Shown: positions 11,040-21,032 of the stretch, one piece after another
Layout: each line of letters starts with the position of its first letter
How positions within the stretch are numbered: the first letter of the stretch is position 1
Origin: Tubiluchus corallicola
Lineage: Eukaryota > Priapulida > Priapulimorpha > Priapulimorphida > Tubiluchidae
Assembly: GCA_030141605.1 (NCBI GenBank)
Contig: JAQGDQ010000833.1
Location: 64,001-90,398 of the forward strand
Reading direction: 5' to 3'
DNA length: 26,398 bases
Made by a program: the position numbers and the translations under genes
The notes under the pieces: model-generated
What the model was told of the DNA's origin: nothing
What the model saw: the letters and a program-made list of their open reading frames with translations, nothing else
The model's database searches: none

Positions 11040-11513
11040 TCAGGGCTTTTCAGGGTTAACTAAATCTCGCTTAACATCACAATTGGCGGGTGGCATAAAT
11101 TAATACGTTTTTCACGATGTCTTTTCACCGAAATCATTCCAGACGAGCTTCTGCATTCCTCAAATATTTGAAATTTTTGTTGTCGTGTCACTCTGTGTAG
11201 ATTAATAAAATAACCCAGCTGTACAAATGCATTCCATTCTGCTTATTTGAGTCTACGCCAAACACAAAGTTATCAAGAAGAACACTTGTAATGGGAATAG
11301 AGTTACCTGGTTATCAATAAGATTTTTTTCTCTGCAAGTTCGTTGGGATACTGGGTCGAAGAAGACTCCAAACACAACGCTCGATGCACAAAAAAACAAC
11401 AAGATTCGATACTCAAAAAGTAAGGATTATAAAGTCAGAATAGAATGACGAAATAAAAATCGGTGTAGCGAATTCCTTGCCTTTTGTAGTCAGAGCTCTC
11501 GAGTATACTTCAG

Positions 11514-11586
<73 letters not shown>

Positions 11587-12100
11587 AAGAGAAACAGACA
11601 GACAGACAGAGAGAGAATGGACGTGGGTAAATAGGATTGTGTAGAAGTGTGTGCTTGTAAAACTGGAATTTTAAAAATTGTTCTGTAGCTGAGGTTTGAT
11701 TTTTGATAAGAGACGTTTTATTAGAAGAGCCAGAAAGAATATCCGCTAGAAAAAAGGAGTGATCTTAGCGGATATAAAGGCGAGAGTGCAGACAGAAAGG
11801 GTAAACAGATTAACAAAACGCTTGCACGCCTTTCCTAAAATTTCAATGCGGACCAGGATCAAAACTAGCATTCTATAATACTGTACATACGTCAAAATTT
11901 ATTAAGATTTTATAACAACGTCTTCACAATACAACCAAGTGCCAAGCAGGTGACGGATTAAGAACTTTACACAAAATGACGCAAAGCTATGAGAAAAATA
12001 CGGGCTGCTATAAATCTATGCGGTTGACTGTTAAGTAAAGACATTAGTACCTACGAAACAATAATGTATTAACATGCTGGTGGAGAATTCCATGCGGGCT
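11040..12100. other. intronic sequence with a compound microsatellite
   Basis: No gene is seen. A compound microsatellite lies at about 11518-11615: (AT)n to 11546, then (GA)n to about 11582, then a short GACA run. The rest is unique AT-rich sequence upstream of the nested IGFBP-like gene. Confidence 0.6.
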
Positions 12101-12420
12101 TTCAATGCATGATACGAAACACAATGGCGAACTGCCATTGGGTGATCTCTGGATCCTGAGTTTGAGAATAGGTGGAATCACCCTGCTGAATACCTGCTAA
12201 ATTGCGTCAGTCAGCAATCTAGTCACCCTGTTATCCTCATCCCACCAGGCACAGGGCTAAAGAACGACTCCACCTCCTCCCGGGGCAAGAACAGAGCAAT
12301 GAAACGTGTTTCAAAAAGACAAACCGCAGAGGCGTGTGCCCACTTCGCCTGTCAATTTCTATTAGATAACAAACAGCCCACGAGACAGGATAATTAAGTG
12401 GCACCGGTGCGTTACGGAGG

Positions 12421-12426
12421 TATAAA
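12421..12426 (+). promoter_or_regulatory. TATA box of the nested IGFBP-like gene
   Basis: TATAAA in the context GGTATAAACGCC, 109 bp before the ATG at 12535. A start site about 30 bp downstream (near 12450) would give a 5' leader of roughly 85 nt. The 300 bp to its left are less AT-rich than the surrounding intron, as expected of a promoter. A second weaker CTATAAACG lies at about 12461. The assignment rests on position and consensus only. Confidence 0.5.
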
Positions 12427-12534
12427 CGCCTTGCTCGCTCGTGACTTGAGACTGCAGGAACTATAAACGTATTTAAAGCACTCGACTATAAACCTTACAA
12501 CAGTCGTACGTTTTTAACTCGTAGAACAAGAATC

Positions 12535-13149
12535 ATGAACGCGGTAGAGAGTATCATCGTTTGCCTGTTCTTGGCGAGCGTTGGGTACGTGCAAGGATTT
12601 GTTGACTGTCGATGTGAACTGCCAAAAGGAGGTCCTCGAGGTGTACGATGGATCAGCATCTGCGATTGGTATCCGCACCGGTACCCGAACGACGAGTCCG
12701 AATGTAACAATGGCATGACAAAAGATTTTTGCGGTTGCTGTGACGTATGTGTGAAGGGTCCGGCTGAAATCTGTTACGTGTACCCTGCCCAAGCACAGCC
12801 GATGGGCTGCATGGAGGGATACACATGCACACTGATGGATGAGAAGGCATTCGAATACCGGTGTGTGCCGGATCCGATCGACAACATCCGCGTCGAGACA
12901 ACGGAAGCGACATCAACTACAGAAAACCTGGACACGACCACAATAAATCTGGATGAGACGGAAGCTACGACAACAGAAGAAGTAGAAACAACAACTCTCC
13001 AACTAGACGTGACAACCAGTACCGAAGATCCAGCAGTCATGTATGTAGAACCACTAAGCAAACAAAGACCAACTAAGGACTCGAAAAACGAAGTGCTTCA
13101 AAACTCCGTTGAAGAAATCGATAAGCAAGCATTTAGCGATGGCACATGA
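12535..13149 (+). CDS. secreted IGFBP-domain protein with Thr/Glu-rich mucin-like tail
   Basis: A complete 204-codon intronless gene, nested antisense in septin intron 1. Residues 1-21 are a signal peptide (SIIVCLFLASVGYVQG). Residues 25-110 hold exactly 12 cysteines (25, 27, 43, 57, 66, 68, 69, 72, 80, 92, 98, 110), including CGCCDVC at 66-72. That is the spacing of the IGFBP N-terminal domain (GCGCCxxC), which binds insulin-like peptides in vertebrate IGFBPs and occurs in invertebrate single-domain proteins such as molluscan perlustrin and arthropod SIBD. Residues about 121-166 are repeats rich in Thr and Glu (TTEATSTTE, EATTTEEVETTT), probably O-glycosylated. The tail is acidic to basic and has no membrane anchor. 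There is no second IGFBP C-terminal (thyroglobulin) domain. The ATG has A at -3 and follows a TATA box. No AATAAA was seen downstream; ATTAAA at about 13570 is a possible poly(A) signal. Insulin-peptide binding is inferred from the domain. Confidence 0.9.
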   Translation: MNAVESIIVCLFLASVGYVQGFVDCRCELPKGGPRGVRWISICDWYPHRYPNDESECNNGMTKDFCGCCDVCVKGPAEICYVYPAQAQPMGCMEGYTCTLMDEKAFEYRCVPDPIDNIRVETTEATSTTENLDTTTINLDETEATTTEEVETTTLQLDVTTSTEDPAVMYVEPLSKQRPTKDSKNEVLQNSVEEIDKQAFSDGT

Positions 13150-14429
13150 GCAGAGAAAACAAAGTGAACCAAGCTTGTAGATATTAACATTATGGTAAAT
13201 TATCTCAATTCACACCTTAAGTAATATTGGAATGGATGTTAAAAACTTCCAGTACGCGGCACAAAACGGATGAATGGAAAGTCAGTGAATTATTGCAAAC
13301 CCAACATGAAACACTCAACATAGTGGATGATATTTAACAAAACAATGCAATTTGGCTATTAGTCTGCCGAAGCATGTGACAGATAATATGCACAATAGCA
13401 CAAATACAATATGAACCATAGTGGACATAATAGGTCAACACACAAATGAGACAATCAGTGAAAAAGTGGGCTGCCCAAATTATGAAGGCATTAATGAAAC
13501 TGGTACCACTTCAGCGAGGATCTAGAACTGTTTCTACTCTACAAAATCAGGAAACTACGACAATGATGTTATTAAAAGTTGCAATTTAGCGAGACACCAA
13601 AATCAAAAATTCACTAGCCCTGTATTGACATTTGATGATTTTATACAGGAACTTTTGCAGGCACATTACTGGTGATGTATAATTTAAAGAAACTGCTACT
13701 CTTGGTATATCTGTTCCAGAAAAATTAGGCAGTGAAATTTTAAAAATATTTTACGTTGTACATAAATTAACAACGCATGAAAATGTTAATGAACATATTA
13801 ATGGGGATTAAGTTATAATCTGTATATTTGCATTGATCTACTTGCATTAATTTGTAAATATTCAACGTGCAAGAACGTGCATAAGAGCACTTATTTTTTA
13901 AACTTTTAATTTAAGACTTTTAGCAGCAAAAGATTGTGTTTGTAATTTATCTTGGGAGAAAAACTATTTACGAATGAGTATGACAAAACGTCAAACCTCG
14001 TTAACCTATACCATAACACTGCACACCATAGAAAAGAAGGCAGATCCATTACAGGGTAAGAATAGTATGCAAAACATACGAACACATATTTAACAATTCC
14101 AACTTTTACCATCTAAATTAACACTCAAATCTATATATAATTCGCGGCAAAGAGCTAAAAAGTTGTGACGCGTTCTTCAATTCAAGATAACCTTTATTTA
14201 CTTGTCGTTACAAGTAATGTTGTTAATTTATAACAAATTCGCAAGACTAAAAAAATATTTTGAAAGACTTTCCGCTCACTAATTCAGGTAAGTGTACAAC
14301 TTTGCAAGCTCAAAATTGTTGTAAATTACTTCTGATTTCAAATCTTTAGACAGATTTTGATTATTGCCAACTTTGGGGATGTGACTTAGTCGTCAACGGT
14401 ACGGAAATTAGTTTACAAGGTTTTTTTGA
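13150..14429. other. 3' flank of nested gene, no further gene
   Basis: The first few hundred bases are probably the 3' untranslated region of the IGFBP-like gene. At 14173-14200 the phrase TTCAATTCAAGATAACCTTT, read on the minus strand as AATAAAGG...TTGAATTGAA, resembles the 3' tail of a CR1/L2-like LINE. A minus-strand frame at 13906-14112 is unrecognised and probably chance. Confidence 0.4.
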
Positions 14430-14818
14430 CAAAATTACCTGATATAGGCACAAAATACAGAAGTAAGATCAGCCGGATTAAAAAGACGAGAGGTATATGC
14501 CGCCAAAAACACGTTTTATGTGACTTGAGACAAAATCTGAGACACACAATTCACGACGGGAAATGACGGCAAAGTCGAACAGACAAATGAACACCCAATC
14601 AACATCGCAATTGGAACAAACCAGAGAAACAAGTTGGAGAGCTTTTCGAGAACAACAGGCTCTTTGTTTCTTAAAGTGTTTACTTAAGAAGAAACTTCTG
14701 TTGAACGTGTAATGTATAAAAGCATTTACAAAATAATGCAGTACCAGACTACCAGTATAAAACCATTTACAAAATAATGTGGTACCAGACTACCAGTATA
14801 ACAATGTAATGTTCAGTA
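14430..14818. mobile_element. dispersed element, copy 1
   Basis: About 390 bp closely matching 18462-18784 in the same orientation. Shared landmarks are CAAAATTACC at the left, AGTAAGATCAGCCGGATTAA, the long block from GAGACACACAATTCACGACG onward, and ACAATGTAATGTTCAGT at the right. This copy has an internal 47-bp tandem duplication near its right end (TTTACAAAATAATG...CCAGACTACCAGTAT at about 14724-14802) that the other copy lacks. There are no clear terminal inverted repeats and no long open frame common to both copies. A repeat family is certain; its class is not. Confidence 0.8.
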
Positions 14819-15834
14819 TTGCCGGGAAGAATAAAAAAACATTACAGATCTATACACATATTGCTTACAAATGTGCAGAATTTTATTTTCTACGATTGTT
14901 TTCAAAATAAGTTTGTGAATTAAAGGAGGACAGGATGATTTTTCATATACTACCCCATTTTCAAGTCCGATATAACACAATTAATACTGCAAAAATATTT
15001 ATGAAATTAAATAATAGATTAAAAACTTAATAAATAACGGCGGGAAAACCCAGCTATTGATGACATCACAAACTAACATAATTTTCAACAGCAAAAGTAT
15101 GCACGTGTTTGCGAAGATGAAAATTGAAGTGCAGTGCTACTGTAAGATATTTAGTGTGTGGTATTAAAACTAGGCATGCTTTAAGATAAAATTGAAATTT
15201 CAAATTTACCGCTGTGCTCACGCATAAGCTGTCGAACATGAGTAGTTCATCACAAACTAACGCACCTAAACTGAGAGGTAAATCACCGGTTTTTTTGTGC
15301 AATTCGTTTCTGAAATACAGGCGCTAGTGCCCGTCTAACTAGCAAATTGTGACATGTAACAGCGAAGAACTAGTGGCACGAACGTGAAATTGTGTTTGCG
15401 TGGTAGTAATTCTTTCACGTAAGTCATTCTTGAAAAAATAGTGTTTCCTTTCAATATTTTAAAGAGTAGATTGTTTTAAGCTACAGTCGAAGATTTGGTC
15501 CGGTTTTGCTTTATGTTGTACACGCTGAAGAGTGAATTACGGCACCAAATACTAAACGCGCTAAACAACGAAACCAACACAAGGCACGTTAAGACAGTAT
15601 CAAGTTTTAAGCATACAGAAACCAGTTTTTCGATAATAATCTCACGTTTTAAATAATATTGCACCAACCTCATCACAAAAACTCCTTTCCTTTTAAATAC
15701 TGTAATATCTTACCGAATATTTCAGTGCGCACATGATAGTAGACATTATGCAGTGTGCGTAATTACACTACAAGGCAAACCATCAATGAGACAGAGCATC
15801 AATAAAATAGAGTGGTCATTAATTAAACACTTAC
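14819..15834. other. intronic sequence, no gene recognised
   Basis: AT-rich unique sequence. Minus-strand frames at 15066-15302 and 15476-15676 have no recognisable content. A minus-strand ATG frame at 15714-15746 (11 codons) ends at GTAAGA in phase 0 but is too short to call as a septin start. Confidence 0.4.
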
Positions 15835-15903
15835 CCCCGGCATGCTACCGCTGACCGTCCGGGCGGTGGGCGACCGAAGAGAAACGAAACCGAAACCCGA
15901 CAT
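15835..15903 (-). CDS. candidate alternative first coding exon of septin (MSGFGF form)
   Basis: A 23-codon minus-strand frame from an ATG at 15903 reads MSGFGFVSLRSP, TARTVSGSMPG and ends at GGG followed by GTAAGTG, a consensus splice donor. The phase is 0, as required by septin exon 2, so joining would give ...[12 protein letters not shown]. The exon lies in a short GC- and CpG-rich island (about 15835-15985) in an otherwise AT-rich intron, which fits an alternative promoter. A second in-frame ATG (15843) would encode only MPG. Function is inferred from the donor, phase and base composition; there is no transcript evidence. Confidence 0.4.
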
Positions 15904-17509
15904 AGCTACCGAACGGACGGACGTACGAATGCGTCCGTGTAACAATGAAAGTATTGTCTACAGGTTGGGGGTCAACCGTGAAACGGTGTGCGAAAACATT
16001 AGGGGTGCCAAAACTAATGCCAAATTCATATAAGATCCCAGACTGAGAACATATATTCAACGTTTATCTAGTTCAGAGCAGCTAAATTCACCAATCTCTC
16101 TTCAGTGGGGATAAATTACCAGGGTGGTGCGAAGAAACATGTACCCCCTAAAGCCCCGTTCACACAATCCACGTTACGCCACGGCACGTAATTAAGTAGT
16201 TAAGTAAATGCGTGCGAAAAAGCGCATCAATAAGAAAGTGTGTCAGTCAGAAGTAGCGGCAACTCGGCACACAAAAACAGCAAAAAATCATGTCTACAAC
16301 AAGGAAGCAACATTGCAATTCCACGCCGAAGAAAACATTGGCTCTTACGCTTTAACGCGCACCTCCCCACTGCCACAGATAAATTAAACAGCAAAAAAAG
16401 TTTTTTAAGCGACAGAAAACACGTACACGTACGGTTTTTACACTTTTTAGACAACGTTTCTAGCTGCTTTGATAAACTATGAAATTCAATGCTAATAAAA
16501 TGTTCAAAATTACTTGCCAAAAGCAAGATTTGAAATTGAATGAAAACATTGAATTTCTTCACACATCGCTAGCAGCGGGAGGCCAATCGTTAAATCGAAT
16601 GACCGCAGTGACCCCAAACAGATAGGTTATTAGCAGTAAAATGGCAACGGATCAACTTTTTCACAATCTTGGTAACCCTACTCGCGTTTCAACTGCGACT
16701 ATTGCACCCAAATCCGACTTTACGAAGCTTTGGAAAACAAGTTTTGAAGAGTCACATAAACTATCGATTTTTCACCACACCAGCCAACCTCCCGTTAGTT
16801 CAGTAAATTCCACCAGGAGCGCTACATTTCTAACGGGAAGAAGAAAATTACCTCTCCCAACTACATGGAGAGGTACAGCCTAAACCGATGAACGCCAGGG
16901 GACTTGTACGGAAGGAGTTACAGCGAAAAAAATCAAAAATAATTTGCCATTCTAAACACGAACGTCGCGCACGCATGAACTTATTAAACGGATGAGTCGA
17001 GTTGACAAATATAAGCCGATTAATTATTAATCTTGATCTCAAGAATGATAGTCAAAGTTGAAATGAATCAAGTTTAATTTGAAGCATTTAATAATTTGAC
17101 AATTTCATAAAATTGAGTTTATTTCATAAAAAAAACTGCCGTCAGCCAAAATAATTATTGATATTTATCGGTCTAGTTCTGCGTTGAATTACGTAGTACA
17201 CATACGTCTGTTTGTTTTTCATGCGCTTAAATAAGAGCATAGTTTGCAGTTTGAATAAGCATGACACAGATAAGGTTCTAAAAAACATGATCAAGACAAA
17301 AGACATGCTAATAGACCTGTCCACTTGGGGTGAGCAGTTTTTACCATACTACAGTACAAATGTAGGCCAATTCTTTCACAAGACTAGGTAAAGCTTTTAA
17401 AAAAACACGGTTTTTAAGAAGAAACGTGATGAAATTTAATAACGCAAGAATTTATAATTCTAACGTTCAAAATTATAGAATAATGATATCACAAATCAAT
17501 AGTTATTCT
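15904..17509. other. intronic sequence, no gene recognised
   Basis: Just right of the candidate exon the DNA is CpG-rich to about 15985. A phrase AAGCCCCGTTCACAC (about 16150-16165) is of a kind often found at the ends of non-autonomous elements. Open frames at 16227-16562, 16240-16482, 16641-16883 and 16848-17042 show no recognisable domain, signal or splice structure. Confidence 0.4.
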
Positions 17510-17862
17510 ACATTTATATACAATACGAAGTTGGACAGATCAAACTAGAAATTTGCAAAATCATCGTCGTCGTAATCATCGTCATCATCATCATCATAAT
17601 CAACGTCGTCGTCGTCGTCTTCATCACCATCATCATCAAGATCAAGATAAACGTCACTTGTATCAAATGTATATAGATACATTTATATATGCAATACGAA
17701 GTCGGACAGATCAAACTAAAAATTTGCAAAATCATCATTGTCATCATCATCATCATCATTATCGTCATCATCATAGTCACCGTCGTCATGATCATCATCA
17801 TCACCATCGTCGTCGTGGTGATCAAGATCAACATCAACATCACCACCATCATCATCTATTTA
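17510..17862. repeat. duplicated unit with CAT/CGT trinucleotide arrays
   Basis: A leader of about 57 bp (ACATTTATATACAATACGAA...GCAAAATCATC) occurs at 17510-17565 and again at 17679-17736, a period of 169 bp. Each copy is followed by an array of TCA/TCG trinucleotides (about 17566-17640 and 17737-17862). The array is therefore duplicated together with its flank. It generates spurious poly-His and poly-Ile/Met frames. Confidence 0.85.
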
Positions 17863-18333
17863 ATAGCTCTTATTAAAAATGACCACACAAATAATATTAA
17901 ACTGCATATTTTTTTCCACACTTTTTTCAGAAAAGACAATATTAATTTTTACGAACATGTTTCGGCTAATAGAACTGAATCTTTTATTTAAGTGCAGCAA
18001 TTAGACTGACAAACAAGCAGTATAATTATTGAAACGAAGTGACCAATAACGCCCCTTTAAACATTAGCGCCAGTAACTGTGGCATTCCAAACAGGCATTA
18101 ACAACTTACAGGTATTTAACACACCCGAGGTAATTATAAGGTGTTTTAAATACAACCCGTATTGATAATTTGACCTAAATGCCATCATTCCTGCAGACTG
18201 TTAAAATGATTTCAAACAATTACAGGCTTATTTGCATAATGAACCAAGTGTCGATAATTAATCACCATCAACCTGCTAATTACAGCAATGTCTGGGATTA
18301 GTAAGGGTACCCCTGCCTTCCCAGCTTAGTTAC
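17863..18333. other. intronic sequence, no gene recognised
   Basis: AT-rich sequence without recognisable coding content or repeats, leading up to the CTCF-like motif. Confidence 0.45.
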
Positions 18334-18350
18334 GGTGCCCCCTGCTGGTG
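18334..18350 (-). promoter_or_regulatory. CTCF-like binding motif
   Basis: GGTGCCCCCTGCTGGTG closely follows the reverse-strand form of the CTCF core (GCGCCCCCTGCTGG), which is conserved among bilaterians. It stands out in an AT-rich intron. The call rests on motif similarity alone; occupancy is unknown. Confidence 0.4.
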
Positions 18351-18390
18351 ACCACTATCACTATCAATCTTGCCCTTGGCATTAGAGACA

Positions 18391-18461
18391 AGATTTTGAT
18401 ATATACTCGATTAAATTAGCTAAGCAATGTTCACAGTTCACAGAACAATTGAAATTTTCCT
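18391..18461 (+). repeat. direct repeat flanking dispersed element, left copy
   Basis: About 70 bp starting TTGATATATACTCGATTAAA and ending CAATTGAAATTTTCCT. A matching segment at 18787-18860 lies just right of the dispersed element copy 2. Confidence 0.8.
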
Positions 18462-18784
18462 CAAAATTACCCGATGTAGCACAAAATACAGCAGTAAGAT
18501 CAGCCGGATTAAAAAGACGAGAGGTATATGCCGCCAAAAGCGCATTTTGTGATATCTGAGACACACAATTCACGACGGGAAATGACGGCAAAGTCGAACA
18601 GACAAATGAACACCCAATCAACATCGCAATGGGAACAAACCAGAGAAACAAGTTGGAGAACTTTTCGAGAACAATAGGCTCCTTGTTTCTTAAAGTGTTT
18701 TCTTAAGAAGAAACTTCTGTTGTATAAAAGCATTTACAAAATAATGTGGTGCCAGACTATCAGTATAACAATGTAATGTTCAGT
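18462..18784. mobile_element. dispersed element, copy 2
   Basis: Matches 14430-14818 in direct orientation, with point differences, a few small indels and without the internal 47-bp duplication. It lies exactly between two direct repeats of about 70 bp (18391-18461 and 18787-18860), a layout like a small terminal-direct-repeat element or an insertion with duplication of its flank. Copy 1 does not have these flanks. A minus-strand frame (18382-18651) is open in this copy but closed early in copy 1, so coding is not supported. Confidence 0.75.
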
Positions 18785-18786
18785 TA

Positions 18787-18860
18787 ATGATATATACTCA
18801 ATTGAATTAGCTAAGCAATGTTCCAGTACAATTTGTGAAAGAACAATTGAAATTTTCCTG
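18787..18860 (+). repeat. direct repeat flanking dispersed element, right copy
   Basis: Matches 18391-18461 with a few substitutions and a small insertion (AATTTGTGA region): TGATATATACTCAATTGAAT through CAATTGAAATTTTCCT. Confidence 0.8.
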
Positions 18861-19113
18861 ATCTATATGCTTGCTACTTCAACTATAAACACTAAGCAAC
18901 AGAATTATATATATATATATAAGAATATAAATAATATATAATAATATATTATACATAGATATATATGTAATAATCTTAGTTTACCAAAAACCAGATATTC
19001 ATACGCATAAGAGCATGTAAGAAATAAAATTCACACAACAATTAAAGGCAAATGGTCAAGTGCAAACTAAAAACTGTTGCCAAAAATTTAAAAGAAAAAT
19101 ATATATTACAATA

Positions 19114-19400
19114 TTACATGCAAATTATAATATAGACTATATATAATATATACATATGCAGGGTTTTCAAACAATTTAATGTACGCATTTTTAATTTTGA
19201 TTTGAATTCGCAGAAAGACTTGATTTGTTTTAAGATTGATGGCATGGCATTCCAGAGTTGAACTCCTTGTTTAGTGATAGAATTGTTGCTGTATTCGTTA
19301 TTAGTGCATGTTTGTTTAATATTGTGTGTTCTTGGATTTAATGTTGCCTCCAAGAGGAATGGAAGCTTATTTTTGATGAAGGTGTGTTAATATTGTTGAT
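19114..19400 (-). pseudogene. LINE reverse-transcriptase C-terminal remnant
   Basis: On the minus strand the frame reads FIKNKLPFLLEATLNPRTHN, then SITKQGVQLWNAMPSILKQI and FCEFKSKLKMRTLNCLK to a stop at 19114-19116. The pattern (R-H-N, then a G-x-x-x-W-N-x-hydrophobic-P block, then F-K-x-K-L-K) is that of the extreme C-terminus of many animal non-LTR retrotransposon polymerases of the CR1/L2/jockey-like clades. No catalytic reverse-transcriptase motif is present; the copy is truncated at its 5' side near 19400, as is usual for LINE insertions. It has the same orientation as the septin, and no active element is present. Clade assignment is uncertain. Confidence 0.6.
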
Positions 19401-19611
19401 ATAATTCTAAACTAAAAGAAATCTGCTTTCAAGACAGGTAAGCACAACAGTCAATCCAGCAAAACAAAACTAGACACTGCTATGCCAGTGTCAGCACCAC
19501 TTCCAAAAAAAGACGACAAGAGGCATTTAGGTGTTTGTGCGAAATTTTCGAAACTATTATGAATAAACTCATTTAAAACGAATTATACTAGGACACTTAA
19601 ACAGTTAAGGA
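19401..19611. other. short unique spacer before the minisatellite
   Basis: No feature recognised between the LINE remnant and the tandem array. Confidence 0.5.
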
Positions 19612-20798
19612 CCTACCAATCTATCTAAGTGTGTGCACCGAGAAGAGACCAAAGTCAGTGGACTAGTCTGACTAATGCCCACCTACCAATCTACCTAAGG
19701 GTGTGCATGGAGAAGAGACTAAAATCAGTGGACTAGTCTGACTAACACCCACCTAGCAATCTACCTAAGTGTGTGCATGGAGAAAAGACTAAGGTCAGTG
19801 GACTAGTCTGACTAACACCCACCTACCAATCTACCTAAGTGTGTGCACGGAGAAAAGACTAAGGTCAGTGGACTAGTCTGACTAACACCCACCTACTAAT
19901 CTACCTAAGTGTGTGCACAGAGAAAACACTAAGATCAGTGGACTAGTCTGACTAACACCCACCTACCAATCTACCTAAGTGTGTGCACAGAGAAAAGACC
20001 AAGATCAGTGAACTAGGCTGACTAACGCCCACCTAGCAATCTACCTAATCGTGTGCACGGAGAAAAGACTAAGATCAGTGGACTAGGCTGACTAACACCA
20101 CCTAGCAATCTGCCTAAGTGTGTGCACCGAGAAAAGACTAAGGTCAGCGGACTAGGCTTACTAACACCCACCTACCAATCTACCTAAGTGTGTGCACGGA
20201 GAAGAGACTAAGTTCAGTGGACTAGTCTGACTAACACCCACCTAGCAATCTACCTAAGTGTGTGCACGGAGAAAAGACTAAGGTCAATGGACTAGGCTGA
20301 CTAACACCCACCTACCAATCTACCTAAGTGTGTGCACGGAGAAGAGACTAAGGTCAGCGGACTAGGCTTACTAACACCCACCTAATAATCTACCTAAGTG
20401 TGTGCACGGAGAAGAGACTAAGTTCAGTGGACTAGTCTGACTAACACCCACCTAGCAATCTACCTAAGTGTGTGCACGGAGAAAAGACTAAGGTCAATGG
20501 ACTAGGCTTACTAACACCCACCTACCAATCTACCTAAGTGTGTGCACAGAGAAGAGACTAAGGTCAGTGGACTAGGCTGACTAACGCCCACCTACCAATC
20601 TACCTAAGTGTGTGCACGGAGAAGAGACTAAAATCAGTGGACTAGGCTGAGTAACACCACCTAGCAATCTACCTAAGTGTGTGCATGGAGAAAAGACTAA
20701 GGTCAGTGGACTAGGCTGACTAACACCCACCTAGCAATCTACCTAAGTGTGTGCATGGAGAAGAGACTAAGATCAGTGGACTAGTCTGACTAACGCCC
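19612..20798. repeat. 70-bp minisatellite, 17 copies
   Basis: Seventeen head-to-tail copies of a 70-bp unit (a few are 69), starting at 19612, 19681, 19751, 19821, 19891, 19961, 20031, 20100, 20170, 20240, 20310, 20380, 20450, 20520, 20590, 20659 and 20729. Each begins ACCTACCAATCTACCTAAG and includes GTGTGCACGGAGAA and GACTAGTCTGACTAACACCC. Variants alternate (CTACCAAT/CTAGCAAT, ACTAGTC/ACTAGGC). Blocks from 20170 and 20380 share the same variants over about two units, so a 210-bp three-unit higher-order duplication is visible. It is non-coding on both strands and lies 235 bp on the intron side of the main septin first exon. Confidence 0.97.
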
Positions 20799-21032
20799 AC
20801 CTAAAGACTAAAAATGTGCCTTTACTTTACCAACTAGAGTACAAGGATGCTGAGTAACCATAGTAATCGACCAGTAGTTAATTAGCAAGATACTAAAAGA
20901 TTGGAATATCCCTTTTTTTCTATTGAACATAATGCACTCATGGGGATCAAAGAAAATCACAGTGACTGTACAGGGTGGCCAAAATACTGAAAGTAATCAA
21001 AGCTCTTTTATTGTCCCAGGTGAAATACTTAC
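20799..21032 (-). other. septin intron 1, right end
   Basis: Unique sequence between the minisatellite and the main first-exon donor (GTAAGT on the minus strand, 21027-21032). The plus-strand frame at 20923-21168 is the antisense shadow of the septin exon. Confidence 0.7.

Noticed and set aside
12495-13061. Other frames on both strands over the IGFBP-like gene
   Set aside because: Antisense and out-of-frame shadows of the 12535-13149 gene.
15714-15746. 11-codon frame ending at GTAAGA in phase 0, considered as another septin first exon
   Set aside because: Too short; no CpG or promoter context; kept out to avoid overcalling.
17514-17876. Poly-His and poly-Met/Ile frames
   Set aside because: Translations of CAT/TCG trinucleotide arrays.
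18382-18651. 89-codon Cys-containing minus-strand frame
   Set aside because: It lies in the dispersed element; the corresponding frame in the other copy is closed early, so it is not under coding constraint.
19612-20798. CRISPR-like array, because of regular 70-bp spacing
   Set aside because: The units are nearly identical throughout with no unique spacers, and the DNA is from an animal; it is a minisatellite.
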